This document shows, in pieces, positions 42,822 through 50,667 of a stretch of DNA of 64,000 bases. The notes under the pieces are model-generated. The model made no database searches and was not told the origin of the DNA. It worked only from the letters and a program-made list of their open reading frames with translations. Source of the stretch: a virus. Within the stretch, counting starts at the first letter, position 1. Each line of letters begins with the position of its first letter. A program made the translations under genes and the position numbers. The stretch is taken from positions 1 through 64,000 of the IMG/VR virus record IMGVR_UViG_3300045996_001242; one strand, written 5' to 3'.

Positions 42822-43280
42822 TCACTTCCCCGTGGATCCAAGGCCGCCGGCATCACGCTGGGTGTCGCCGAGCTCGGGTACGTCGACGAAGACCGCCCGG
42901 AAAATCGGGACGATGACCAGCTGGGCGATGCGGTGACCAAAGTCGACGGTGAAATCCTGCGAGCTATGGTTGATCAGGATCACCTTGATCTCGCCGCGGT
43001 AATCGCTGTCGATGGTCCCGGGGGTGTTATTGATGCTGATGCCATGTTTGGCCGCCAGCCCGGAGCGGGGGCGGACCTGTGCCTCGAAGCCGAGGGGCAG
43101 CTCAATGGCGATGCCAGTGCCCACTACCCGCTGTCCGCCGGCTGGGATGACTGTACGCTCACTTGCGAAGAGATCGGCGCCAGCGGCCTCGGCTGAGGCG
43201 TAGAAGGGTACGTGAGCGTCCGAGTTCAGCCTCTTGAAGCGAACGTTGACGGTCGCGAGACCGTCGAGGGGGTTCCACAT
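42822..43280 (-). CDS. dut: dUTP diphosphatase (dUTPase)
   Basis: A 152-residue trimeric-type dUTPase with its conserved motifs in order: ASAEAAGADLFAS (motif 1), VRPRSGLAAKHGI (motif 2), NTPGTIDSDYRGEIKVILINHS (motif 3), FGHRIAQLVI (motif 4), and the C-terminal arm LGDTQRDAGGLGSTGK (motif 5). It hydrolyses dUTP to dUMP, keeping uracil out of the phage DNA and feeding dTMP synthesis. All catalytic motifs appear intact. AGGA lies about 9 bases before the ATG at 43280. Confidence 0.95.
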   Translation of the reverse strand: MWNPLDGLATVNVRFKRLNSDAHVPFYASAEAAGADLFASERTVIPAGGQRVVGTGIAIELPLGFEAQVRPRSGLAAKHGISINNTPGTIDSDYRGEIKVILINHSSQDFTVDFGHRIAQLVIVPIFRAVFVDVPELGDTQRDAGGLGSTGK

Positions 43281-43316
43281 TGTAACGATCCTGAAACGAT
43301 GTTGTAACGCTGGGGC

Positions 43317-43499
43317 CTAGCGTGGAGGCCCCAGCTCTCTGCTCTGTTCGTCCTGATTTTCCCTCAAAACCGCGTAGACGATTCCGGAGATAATCGAGGT
43401 GATTATCAGGAAAATCATTATCGGGATTAGGGCGAAGAAGGCGAACAGTCCGGCGGTGATGAGGCCCCCAATAACGAGGGCCCTGAGAAGGAGGTTCAC
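43317..43499 (-). CDS. Small membrane protein (60 aa), GTG start
   Basis: The frame starts at GTG 43499 and reads MNLLLRALVIGGLITAGLFAFFALIPIMIFLIITSIISGIVYAVL followed by a charged tail. There are two closely spaced hydrophobic helices, or one long one. The AT-rich Ile/Phe codons of its second half contain two GATAATC motifs (43389-43395, 43401-43407), so a regulatory element and a coding segment overlap here. No function recognised. Confidence 0.55.
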   Translation of the reverse strand: MNLLLRALVIGGLITAGLFAFFALIPIMIFLIITSIISGIVYAVLRENQDEQSRELGPPR

Positions 43500-43509
43500 C
43501 TGGGCCGGC

Positions 43510-44037
43510 TTAGTTCGGCTTGCCGAGGTTGGCGAACAGTGACTTCGCCTTCACGGTCGGATCGACTTCCGCGGCCGGCGGGGGCGGCGGTGCCGAGGTC
43601 GAGACGTCAGGGAAGATCTTCGTCGTGGCCGTGACAGGCTTGGCCTTCGCTGGCTCCTGGACCGGCGCCGTCTCAGGCTTCGGCGGATCCACGTCGAACG
43701 GGGGTTCGTCCTTTACCTCTGGCTCAGGAGCTGCCTCGATCGTCGCGGCCGGCAGGGGTGCCGGAGCCGGAATGGGCTTGGTCGACCGGGGCTTGGAAGC
43801 CGGCTTGGTTGTGGGAGCGGGCTTCTCGGCCGGCAGATCCCCAGCCGTGCTGGTGATGTCGATGAAGCCGGCAAGGTCGCCCTTGTCGTCGTCGGCGAAT
43901 TCGACGTCGATCTTGGCATCCGGTGCGGCTGCCAGCTCGACCTTGGCTTTGATAAAGGCGAGGACAGCTTCCTTGAGCTCATCCTGGTTCAGGATGACCT
44001 GGGTGACCGTCACGACGCGGGCGGTGGAAATTTGCAT
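43510..44037 (-). CDS. Hypothetical protein with Pro-rich linker and SLF tail (175 aa)
   Basis: A 175-residue protein. Residues 1-65 form a compact domain (VTQVILNQDELKEAVLAFIKAKVELAAAPDAKIDVEFADDD). Residues about 70-155 are a Pro/Ala/Lys/Glu-rich disordered linker, and the protein ends VKAKSLFANLGKPN. This short tail resembles the end of the SSB (TTSLFGGAN) two genes away, suggesting a shared partner. It lies between resolvase and the small membrane protein. Confidence 0.6.
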   Translation of the reverse strand: MQISTARVVTVTQVILNQDELKEAVLAFIKAKVELAAAPDAKIDVEFADDDKGDLAGFIDITSTAGDLPAEKPAPTTKPASKPRSTKPIPAPAPLPAATIEAAPEPEVKDEPPFDVDPPKPETAPVQEPAKAKPVTATTKIFPDVSTSAPPPPPAAEVDPTVKAKSLFANLGKPN

Positions 44038-44042
44038 TGGGT

Positions 44043-44600
44043 TCAGACCTCTTTGAAGAGTCGCATCAGCTGTTGGAACATGGGCGTTCGCACGCCCGAA
44101 TGGATGGCGGCAATGGCATCGGCCAGATGCTCGGCTTTATCAGGGATTTTCCCGGCGTGCCACGGCCAATTCGCGTCAGGGTAAAGCTCATAACCCCTGT
44201 CGATCATTTGCCGCTTGGTGGCGTTTTTGTCGCCGGCGAGGAGAAGCTTGCTCTCCGAGGCAGTGACCTCGATGATGGATATGCCGAGAGCACGAACCGC
44301 CCCCAGGATGCCCACACAGATGCCGTAGCTGGCCATCGCCCTGGCCGACTGGGAGCCGACCGGGACTTCGACGAAGATCGCCTTGGCCTTTCGTGCTGCG
44401 GCGATGACGGGCCCTGCCAGCTGTTCGGCCCGGTGGAGGTCGTTGGAATTGACGCGCACCTGCTTGCCCGCCAGGTCCATGGGTTGAACCAGGGACAGGG
44501 TCGGGCTCGCAAGTACGCCGGTCTCGAGACAGAGGGACGCCTCGGCAAGGCCCCAGTTTTTGAGACTTGGATCCATGCCGAGGACGTTGATCAGCATCAT
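44043..44600 (-). CDS. RuvC-like Holliday junction resolvase/nuclease
   Basis: A 185-residue RNase H-fold nuclease. The motifs are INVLGMDPSLKNWGLA with D10, AIFVEVPVGSQSARAM with a conserved Glu, and DKAEHLADAIAAIHSG with the C-terminal acidic pair. These correspond to the catalytic acidic residues of RuvC-type enzymes. It would resolve replication or recombination junctions before packaging. It follows SSB on the same transcript with a 17-base gap. Exact structure specificity cannot be told from sequence. Confidence 0.75.
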   Translation of the reverse strand: MMLINVLGMDPSLKNWGLAEASLCLETGVLASPTLSLVQPMDLAGKQVRVNSNDLHRAEQLAGPVIAAARKAKAIFVEVPVGSQSARAMASYGICVGILGAVRALGISIIEVTASESKLLLAGDKNATKRQMIDRGYELYPDANWPWHAGKIPDKAEHLADAIAAIHSGVRTPMFQQLMRLFKEV

Positions 44601-44617
44601 CGAGCCCCCAAGGCTGA

Positions 44618-45400
44618 TCAGTTAGCGCCGCCGAACAGCGACGTCGTGGGCTTGGCGGCCCCGTTCGCTTTCGGAGGACCGCCGGCACCGTTCGGACGGC
44701 CGCTACGGCCACCCTGGGCGCTGGCACCGTCCTTGATCGAACGGCGGTCCAGCGTGTTGCCGGTGTTGCGCTCGACCCAGGCGCCATAGAAGGTCGCCGT
44801 CTGGATGCCCTTGCGGGCCTCGACGACGGTCAGCTTTGAGGGCGAGTGGAAGATCTTGTCGATCGCGTTCTCCTCGCGGCTGTCGGCGGTGTCCTCGTAC
44901 TCACCAGACGTGGCGTTCCGCACCTGCTTGTTGCGGAGCACCTTCTGGATGCCGAGGATGACCTCCTTGCCGAGCAGCTCGACGAGCATGGGGACGGCGG
45001 TCGGGACTTCCTTCTTCTGGTCGAAGTCGTAGATGTTGACCATCTTCTCCTCGGCCGGCTGCTCGGAGAGCGGCTTGTTGGTGGTCACGAGGCAGAGGTC
45101 CTCGATGACCGTGAAGCCGGGCAGTGGGAACTTCTTTTTGCTGTCGTCGCCCTTGCCCATGTAGAAGTTGAGGTCGTCCTTGTTGGTGACCCAGAAGGTC
45201 TCCCGGTATTCGCCGTCGCCGAGATCGACCACGATCGTGACGCTGCGTGCCTTGGAGTTGGCGGACTTGCCGGCGTAGGCCAGCTTGATCGTCCCGAGGT
45301 AGGCGCCGGACTCACGGACCCGGAAGCCGCCGATGCGGTCCTGGGATTCCTCGAGGCCGTCGTTGTTGAGATTGCCGAAAACGTTGGTCATCAGATGCAT
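44618..45400 (-). CDS. Single-stranded DNA-binding protein (N4 gp45-like)
   Basis: The start at ATG 45400 has AAGGA 4-5 bases upstream; the second ATG 9 bases later is too far from it. The 260-residue product matches N4 SSB in size and place. Features: ESGAYLGTIKLAYAGKSANSKARSVTIVVDLGDGEYRETFWVTN (OB-like strands), a basic PSKLTVVEARKG stretch, and a Gly/Asn-rich C-terminus ending TTSLFGGAN. In N4 the SSB is also the activator of host polymerase at late promoters; that role here is inferred from the homology of position. Confidence 0.7.
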   Translation of the reverse strand: MHLMTNVFGNLNNDGLEESQDRIGGFRVRESGAYLGTIKLAYAGKSANSKARSVTIVVDLGDGEYRETFWVTNKDDLNFYMGKGDDSKKKFPLPGFTVIEDLCLVTTNKPLSEQPAEEKMVNIYDFDQKKEVPTAVPMLVELLGKEVILGIQKVLRNKQVRNATSGEYEDTADSREENAIDKIFHSPSKLTVVEARKGIQTATFYGAWVERNTGNTLDRRSIKDGASAQGGRSGRPNGAGGPPKANGAAKPTTSLFGGAN

Positions 45401-45435
45401 TCTTTCCTTGGTTCTGATGGTGGATCCTGGATCGA

Positions 45436-46167
45436 TCAGGCGTAGAACTGGCGCAGATGATCCAGGAGGAGCTGCGCGTCGTTGTCCATGTAGGTCTGCT
45501 TCGGGGTGAAGAGGCCCATGGGAGAGCGGATGCGTTCGCCGACCGTGCCTTTGGTCAGCCGGGTCTGGAAGACGTGCTTGTAGCCAAGCTCGCGGTCCTC
45601 ATCGGTGATGGTGAGGAGATCCGACCCGTACTTCTCGAGCTCGCGGAGATCGACCTTCTTGGTCGACACCACGGTCGAGAAATAGGCTTCGATGCCGTTG
45701 TTCTTGAGCGCGCCCTTGATGGGGACGGCCCGTTCCATGATGTGGCTCGACTCGTTGAGCTCGGCCCTGGTGTGACCCAGGATGATGACGGGCTTGCCGA
45801 AGTTGACGACCTTGTCCTGCATCAGGTTCTTGAAGAACTGGGCATAGGCCGACCACTGCTTCTGGGTGTCCGCGGCGCCGATGATGTAGACGCTCTCGAA
45901 CATGTCCATGAGGAAGGTCGCGGTGTCGATGATGACGCCGTCCACCTTCTCGGGCACGTTCACCATGGCGTGGTCGAAGGCCTCGTAGACCTGGTAGGGG
46001 TCGACGATCTTCAGGCTCCAGAACTTGTTCTGGAACGGTAGGCGCTTCCCGGCCTCGCAGTTGAGGTACATCCACCTCTCCTGGTTCGGGATGTTGCGTA
46101 AGCTCGCCGACTTGCCGGATCCCGACTCGCCTGAGATGAGTACGAGCTGGGTGTTAATCTCTTCCAT
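45436..46167 (-). CDS. RecA-fold ATPase (N4 gp44-like position)
   Basis: A 243-residue P-loop ATPase: LVLISGESGSGKSASLRNI with K19 in Walker A, and KVDGVIIDTATFLMDMF as Walker B. Later come PVIILGHTRAELNESSHIMERAVPIKGALK and a Lys/Arg-rich C-terminal region. Proteins of this type (AAA_24/RecA-like) lie beside the SSB in many phage genomes and are thought to act in recombination or loading. Size and position fit N4 gp44. Direct function unknown. Confidence 0.75.
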   Translation of the reverse strand: MEEINTQLVLISGESGSGKSASLRNIPNQERWMYLNCEAGKRLPFQNKFWSLKIVDPYQVYEAFDHAMVNVPEKVDGVIIDTATFLMDMFESVYIIGAADTQKQWSAYAQFFKNLMQDKVVNFGKPVIILGHTRAELNESSHIMERAVPIKGALKNNGIEAYFSTVVSTKKVDLRELEKYGSDLLTITDEDRELGYKHVFQTRLTKGTVGERIRSPMGLFTPKQTYMDNDAQLLLDHLRQFYA

Positions 46168-46216
46168 AGTTTCCTCAGTGTTGCGGGGGTATCGGCGATG
46201 CGAAGCCCAGAAAAGG

Positions 46217-46236
46217 AAGCCTGATTGCTCAGGCTT
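46217..46236 (-). terminator. Intrinsic terminator at the end of the helicase-primase gene
   Basis: An 8-bp stem AAGCCTGA/TCAGGCTT with a GCAA-type tetraloop (leftward strand) overlaps the stop codon of the helicase-primase gene and is followed by CCTTTTC. It could separate expression of the primase from that of the ATPase and SSB. Confidence 0.6.
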
Positions 46237-48397
46237 CTCCCTGATACTTCTTGGCGACGGTGATCATGATGGTCGAGTCTACCTCTTGTTCGTCCATCGG
46301 GCTCGCCAATTTCTTGTTGAACGCATGAACTTGATCACGCACGGCGGGGAGCTCCCAGCCGGAGTCGACCAGGCAGAGGGCATACTTGATCATCTGGTTG
46401 TTACGGTTGCCGTTGCCGATGCGTTCGGCGAACCAGCGTTCCAGATTGTCGAGCGAGTCGAGCTGCTGGCTCTGCTTGCGCCGCTCTTCGTTCCGGCTCG
46501 TCTTGGGGATGAAGTAGGAGGCGTCGAGGAGCTTGCCCTCGTTGTAGTGGTAGGAGCCACCGTGGAACGACTCCGACTTCTTCTCCCGCTTGATGTAGCT
46601 CTCGTCGGTCCCGAAGGGGAGCCATGCGAAGATCCCTCGCATGAACTCCTTGTATTCCTCGTTGTCGAGCTCGAGCCGGTAGTTGATCGGCAGCAGCATC
46701 CGGAAGCGATCGCGGACCTCGCCATTCTCGTCCGGCACCTGATGACGCTTCGTCGTGTAGGTCAGGAACCTATAGTCCGCCATCAGCTCCTGAGCTGCCT
46801 GGAGGGAGATCCCTTCATCCACGTCGATGGCGATCATGTTGAAGCCGGCGATGACGTTCTCTTCGGCCCGGTGACCTTGCTTGAAGTGATGGTTGACCCA
46901 GTGCTTGCCCTCGGCTTGCGTGAGGACGTGCAGCTGGTCGAACGGCACCTCTTCGGTGAGATAGTCGTAGGCCCAGTGGTCCGAGTAGGAGACCACCATC
47001 TTCGATAGATCGGTCTCCTCGAGCGTCTCGCCCTTGAAGAACTCGATGCCGTCGACGAACGTCTTCTTGATGATGACGTTGTTCCGGTAGCCCCAGCCCA
47101 TCGCCAGCATCATCATGTCGTTCCGCGGGCTCTGGGCCCTCGGGTAGAAGGGAAGTTTCTCGTGGATGTCGGCGTGGGTCTGCTCCATGCCGACCTGGGC
47201 GATGTACTTGGCGAGCTTCACGTAGGTCATCTCGCGGCTGAGGATCTTCTGGAAGGCTGCCCCCGACTCCTCGACGAGCTTGATGGCTGCGTGGAGGTGG
47301 CTGAGCTCGATCAGCGTGGACCCATCGACGAAGGCGAAGGCGCCGGCGAGCTTGAGGGCCTTGGAGTGACGATGCTCCATCTCGGCCTTCTTGATCTCCT
47401 CGTGCTCGCCCATCTCGTGCGACAGCTTGAGGCAGTTGTCGTGGTATTCGATGAGCTCGATGCCGACGTCGTCGATGACTTCGACACGCCAGCCGAAGAT
47501 CGCCGGATCCGCGAGCTTCTCGAACACCTGATACCACTTGTTCACGGCCGCGCTGTTGGCCGGATCGATACGCATGGCGTACTTCTCCGCGGCCGAGAGC
47601 TGACCGCCGGCGAGCGACTTGGTGCCCATCCCGAAGATGCAGCGGCGGGCATAGCCGGTCTCGAGGAGCGAGTAGAACTCGGTCTCGGTCTGGCCGCCGT
47701 CGAAGAGCTTCGAGGGGGTGCCGAACAGCAGCATGTTGGTCGGGGTGGAGCCATCGAGCTCCTCGCCACGCTGGTTGTCGGAGGTGTTCTTCACCAACTT
47801 GATGTTGATGAGCCCGTTGTCATAGAGCTCGAGGAAGGCGGTGAGGACTTCCGTCTCGCGCAGGAGGTTCGAGCCGATCTCGTCGATCTGCATGTTGATC
47901 GATCCGGCGCCGGCGATGAGCAGCTTCTGACGCAGCTGCTTGACGGCAGGGGTGGTGCCCGAGTCGAAGGTGAAGGGGTAGGCGCCGTAGGAGCGGTACT
48001 CCTTGTTGACCTTGTCGAATTCTTCCTGCTGGTCGGTGCCGTTGCGGGCCGCCCGGTTGTTGGCGAGGACCCACATGTTCTGCTCGGCGATGACCGGCAG
48101 GGTGTCCTCCATGAAGCGGGTTTTGAAGCCCTTGAGGAGCTCGTTCTCCATCACATGGATCGAGTGACCCTTGCCGAAGCCGGATGGAGCCAGGCCAAGC
48201 GCATAGACGTTGACCGGCATCTCGCCGCGGTCCTTGGTGATGATCGTCGCACGCATGGTGCCGGCGATCTTGCCAATGAAGTAGGCGACCTCGGCCTGGA
48301 AGAAGCTACGGTCCTCCTGCTGGGTCTTGGCGCAGAGAACGTCGACGGTCTCGGTGATGACCGGGTGGTGCTGAACGGTGGCGAGATCAGGCAACAT
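46229..48397 (-). CDS. Helicase-primase fusion (N4 gp43-like)
   Basis: The start ATG 48397 (MLPDLATVQHHPVITETVDVL) overlaps the end of the nuclease gene and gives 722 residues, close to N4 gp43. The N-terminal part is a DUF3987-type P-loop domain: LGLAPSGFGKGHS with K76, MQIDEIGSN, and TNMLLFGTPSKLF. The C-terminal part is an archaeo-eukaryotic-type primase: MIAIDVDEG with D525 and D527, YTTKRHQ, and DRFRMLLPINYRLELDNEEYKEFM. It makes primers for the DNA polymerase at 50668-53352. The two-domain reading is from motifs. Confidence 0.8.
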   Translation of the reverse strand: MLPDLATVQHHPVITETVDVLCAKTQQEDRSFFQAEVAYFIGKIAGTMRATIITKDRGEMPVNVYALGLAPSGFGKGHSIHVMENELLKGFKTRFMEDTLPVIAEQNMWVLANNRAARNGTDQQEEFDKVNKEYRSYGAYPFTFDSGTTPAVKQLRQKLLIAGAGSINMQIDEIGSNLLRETEVLTAFLELYDNGLINIKLVKNTSDNQRGEELDGSTPTNMLLFGTPSKLFDGGQTETEFYSLLETGYARRCIFGMGTKSLAGGQLSAAEKYAMRIDPANSAAVNKWYQVFEKLADPAIFGWRVEVIDDVGIELIEYHDNCLKLSHEMGEHEEIKKAEMEHRHSKALKLAGAFAFVDGSTLIELSHLHAAIKLVEESGAAFQKILSREMTYVKLAKYIAQVGMEQTHADIHEKLPFYPRAQSPRNDMMMLAMGWGYRNNVIIKKTFVDGIEFFKGETLEETDLSKMVVSYSDHWAYDYLTEEVPFDQLHVLTQAEGKHWVNHHFKQGHRAEENVIAGFNMIAIDVDEGISLQAAQELMADYRFLTYTTKRHQVPDENGEVRDRFRMLLPINYRLELDNEEYKEFMRGIFAWLPFGTDESYIKREKKSESFHGGSYHYNEGKLLDASYFIPKTSRNEERRKQSQQLDSLDNLERWFAERIGNGNRNNQMIKYALCLVDSGWELPAVRDQVHAFNKKLASPMDEQEVDSTIMITVAKKYQGEA

Positions 48398-49367
48398 AGT
48401 AGAGATCTTTCTGCTTGCAGGCGTTGAACGCCGGGCAGAACTCGCAGGCCCGCACCTCACCAGGGACGGCGATGACGGTGCCCTTACCCTTGCTCGCCAG
48501 GAAGGCGTGGGCTTCGGCTTTGTCATCGAAATTCTTGGTGGAGCGGCCCGAGGTTTTGCTCGCGTCGGCGTAGTATTTGTAGACGGTCTCCCCACGCCAA
48601 AGCTCCTTATCGGTGCATTGCGGGATCTGCTCGTCCGGGGCGTTCTGGTACTTCCTGAGCTCGCGCAGCTTGGCGATGATGAACTGCTCGGTGGCCTCGA
48701 TCGAGGGCAGCTCGACCGGGTACTCGATCGCCTTGGTCTGCGGGTAGTCAGGGTCGTTACGGGCCCGGGCCTTCTGCCAGTCGGTGAAGATGAACTGGAT
48801 GTAGATGTGGTCCGAGGTGATCAGCTCAGGGTTGAGCCAGCGATAGATGCCGCCCTGCCAGGCGTAGTCGTCGTCCTTGCGACCCAGGAGGTAGGCGTAG
48901 ACCGACGTCGACTTGGCATCGAACAGCCGGCCCTCGAGCACGAGGTCGTACTTGCCGCCGATCTTGTAGGTGACGCCGTCGACCTCGATCTCGCGGAAGG
49001 CCCGCTGCTCCATCCAGACCGGCACGATCGCCGGATTGGCGGCCACCTGTTCAGGTGTCGGGTTGACGATGATGTTGTTGGCGATGTGGTCGGGGTAGCC
49101 GAGCTTCTTCATCGCCCTGGTTCCCGAGACGGTCCACGCCTTCTCGATCGAGTCGTGGATGGCAGTGCCCATCCGCGAGGCAAGAAAGGCGCTGATGTCG
49201 AGCTCGCGCTCGTCCTGGTTCACCCGCCGGCCGAGGACCAGCTGACGAGTGCTCTTCAGCATGCTCGTCGCCGAGATGTAATTCGGCTCGTCGATGTAGT
49301 CGTATTCGTCGTGGAGGAGCCACACGGCGAGCGGCAGGCTGATGCCGTGGATGTTCGTCAGTTTCAT
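48387..49367 (-). CDS. Cas4/RecB-like PD-(D/E)XK nuclease with Fe-S cysteines (N4 gp42-like)
   Basis: A 326-residue protein. The nuclease core reads GGKYDLVLEG with D141 and LFDAKSTSVY with D150 and K152 (D...D-x-K). Four cysteines, C251 and C308/C311/C317, have the Cas4/AddB layout of one upstream Cys and three C-terminal ones, so an iron-sulphur cluster is likely. Size and place match N4 gp42, a replication-block protein of unknown role. It may trim ends for recombination or degrade host DNA. Its stop overlaps the helicase-primase start. Confidence 0.8.
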   Translation of the reverse strand: MKLTNIHGISLPLAVWLLHDEYDYIDEPNYISATSMLKSTRQLVLGRRVNQDERELDISAFLASRMGTAIHDSIEKAWTVSGTRAMKKLGYPDHIANNIIVNPTPEQVAANPAIVPVWMEQRAFREIEVDGVTYKIGGKYDLVLEGRLFDAKSTSVYAYLLGRKDDDYAWQGGIYRWLNPELITSDHIYIQFIFTDWQKARARNDPDYPQTKAIEYPVELPSIEATEQFIIAKLRELRKYQNAPDEQIPQCTDKELWRGETVYKYYADASKTSGRSTKNFDDKAEAHAFLASKGKGTVIAVPGEVRACEFCPAFNACKQKDLYYVA

Positions 49368-49552
49368 TGAGGCCTCGAGCTAGACCGGGATTGGTGGAAA
49401 GCCGTGGTTCCGCCCCACTCCCCCGTAGGGATCGGATTTACAATCCGATTGCCGAAACTACCGGCTTTGGCTTTCCTGGATTTGGAGGGCACGAAGCCAG
49501 GGGGCGAAACGCCCCCTGACGTCATGGTGATTTTCTTGATAATCGGGTGGGA
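49368..49552 (-). promoter_or_regulatory. Intergenic region with two perfect 3-base-loop hairpins
   Basis: No gene is seen in these 185 bases. Hairpin one, CAGGGGGCG/CGCCCCCTG with loop AAA (49498-49518), lies after the stop at 49553 and is probably a terminator. Hairpin two, ATCGGATT/AATCCGAT with loop TAC (49431-49449), stands about 65 bases before the nuclease start. An 8-bp stem with a 3-base loop and central purine on the template strand resembles the hairpin promoters used by N4 vRNAP. GATAATC is at 49538-49544. Confidence 0.5.
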
Positions 49553-50101
49553 TTAAGGGTCCACCCAGGCGCCCCGTGGGAGAGGCAGGTTGAACTCTTT
49601 CTCGAGCTCTTCCTGCAGGAGCGCCAAAGCCCTCCAAGCCAAAGCAGCGCTCTCCCGGGTGTCCCCGTCGAAGCCGCCGCGGCCGGCGAGGTGCCTCATG
49701 ATGCAGTCGGCATGGTCCATGGACTTGCCGCGGGAGTGGTGCATCGGCTGGCCGGGATTATGCTTCTGGTTCCCGAGGTAGGAGATCCTGGCGACCTCGG
49801 CCAAGGCGTCCGGGAAATAGTCGAGGAGCCCAGCGGCCATCGGATACTGTTTGCGCTCGGCGCTGGTCGTCTCGAGGAGACGCTTACGCTGCGGAGCTGC
49901 CGGGGTGACGAGCGTCGGAGGAGTAATCTCCCCCTGGTAAACCGGCTCCATGTTGGCATGGTTCAAGGTGTCCTGGATCAGCTGCTCATTGAGCACGTCC
50001 AGCTTGATCCCGAGCACCGGCGGCTCACGATCGCGGCCGCACTCCAGGCATTTCCCATTAGCCCAGATGCAGTGGCCGTTGCAGTCATCAGCCTTGGCCA
50101 T
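49553..50101 (-). CDS. dGTP/dATP diphosphohydrolase N-domain protein (DUF5664 type)
   Basis: ATG 50101 shares one base with the previous stop. The 182-residue protein has N-terminal cysteines (CNGHCIWANGKCLECG, a small zinc-ribbon-like start). From about residue 85 it has the strong pattern RKQYPMAAGLLDYFPDALAEVARISYLGNQKHNPGQPMHHSRGKSMDHADCIMRHL and AALAWRALALLQEELE. This matches the N-terminal domain of phage dATP/dGTP diphosphohydrolases. It may adjust purine nucleotide pools or remove modified dNTPs. A link with 2-aminoadenine DNA is not supported, since no purZ is seen here. Confidence 0.75.
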   Translation of the reverse strand: MAKADDCNGHCIWANGKCLECGRDREPPVLGIKLDVLNEQLIQDTLNHANMEPVYQGEITPPTLVTPAAPQRKRLLETTSAERKQYPMAAGLLDYFPDALAEVARISYLGNQKHNPGQPMHHSRGKSMDHADCIMRHLAGRGGFDGDTRESAALAWRALALLQEELEKEFNLPLPRGAWVDP

Positions 50102-50394
50102 CACTTCGGCTCCCCGGCTTCAGTCGCGAAAGAGCCCTCGAATTGCTCTTCGGTCATCTCCCCGAGGTGGCTGACCGAGAGCAGGAAGACGTCGACGATC
50201 TTGCCGCCCTTCTCCTGCGGGGTCTCGCTGACGAAGCGGCGCATCAGGCCGTCCTGGGCCGCGGCCATGTCCTCGCGGGCGAAGAATGGCTGGGTGGTTC
50301 GGACCAGGGTGTTGAGGCCCTTCTGGCCGATCTGCCCCTTGGGTCCGGCGGCAAGGACGTTGCCCGCGACGAGCCAATAGTGCTTGGCGCTCAT
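50101..50394 (-). CDS. Small hypothetical protein (97 aa)
   Basis: The start at ATG 50394 (MSAKHYWLVAGNVLAAGPKGQIGQKGLNTLVRT) is preferred because GGAGA precedes it; the longer frame from 50478 has no ribosome site. The protein is alpha/beta-looking and includes GGKIVDVFLLSVSHLGEMTEEQFEGSF. A GATAATC motif (50483-50489) lies 90 bases upstream in the right orientation. Coupled to the diphosphohydrolase gene by a TGATG overlap. No family recognised. Confidence 0.6.
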   Translation of the reverse strand: MSAKHYWLVAGNVLAAGPKGQIGQKGLNTLVRTTQPFFAREDMAAAQDGLMRRFVSETPQEKGGKIVDVFLLSVSHLGEMTEEQFEGSFATEAGEPK

Positions 50395-50667
50395 GGTGGA
50401 ATTCTCTCCGGGATTTACGACAGAACCGATCGGCGAGTCGCTGTGGCACGACTTGTAATCGATCAGAGTTTCTATCATAGGGGATTATCTCGAAACTGAC
50501 CACAATTAAGTGTGGTGATTTTCAGAGAAAATCAGGAGCTACTAGATCTAGTGGGTTGGCCGTCTCTCCGGCCTGTCACGCGCTCTGTTCGTCGGCGTTC
50601 ACGTCCGGTTGCTCCGCATTTGATTCCGCTGCAGCAACCGGCAAGGAGCCCGGAATTCCTAGCCCGC
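50395..50667 (-). promoter_or_regulatory. Regulatory region with hairpin and palindrome
   Basis: Between the DNA polymerase stop and the 97-aa gene there is GATAATC (leftward, 50483-50489). A 6-bp hairpin ACCACA/TGTGGT lies at 50499-50516. A perfect 7-bp hairpin GATTTTC/GAAAATC with loop AGA is at 50517-50533. The 12-base palindrome ACTAGATCTAGT is at 50541-50552, and a small GGCCG/CGGCC foldback is near 50558. The 7-bp stem with 3-base loop and central G on the template strand is the second N4-type hairpin-promoter candidate. Confidence 0.5.

Noticed and set aside
49553-50101. Idea that the genome uses 2-aminoadenine (Z) DNA
   Set aside because: The diphosphohydrolase-like domain alone is not diagnostic; no purZ or datZ is found in the window.
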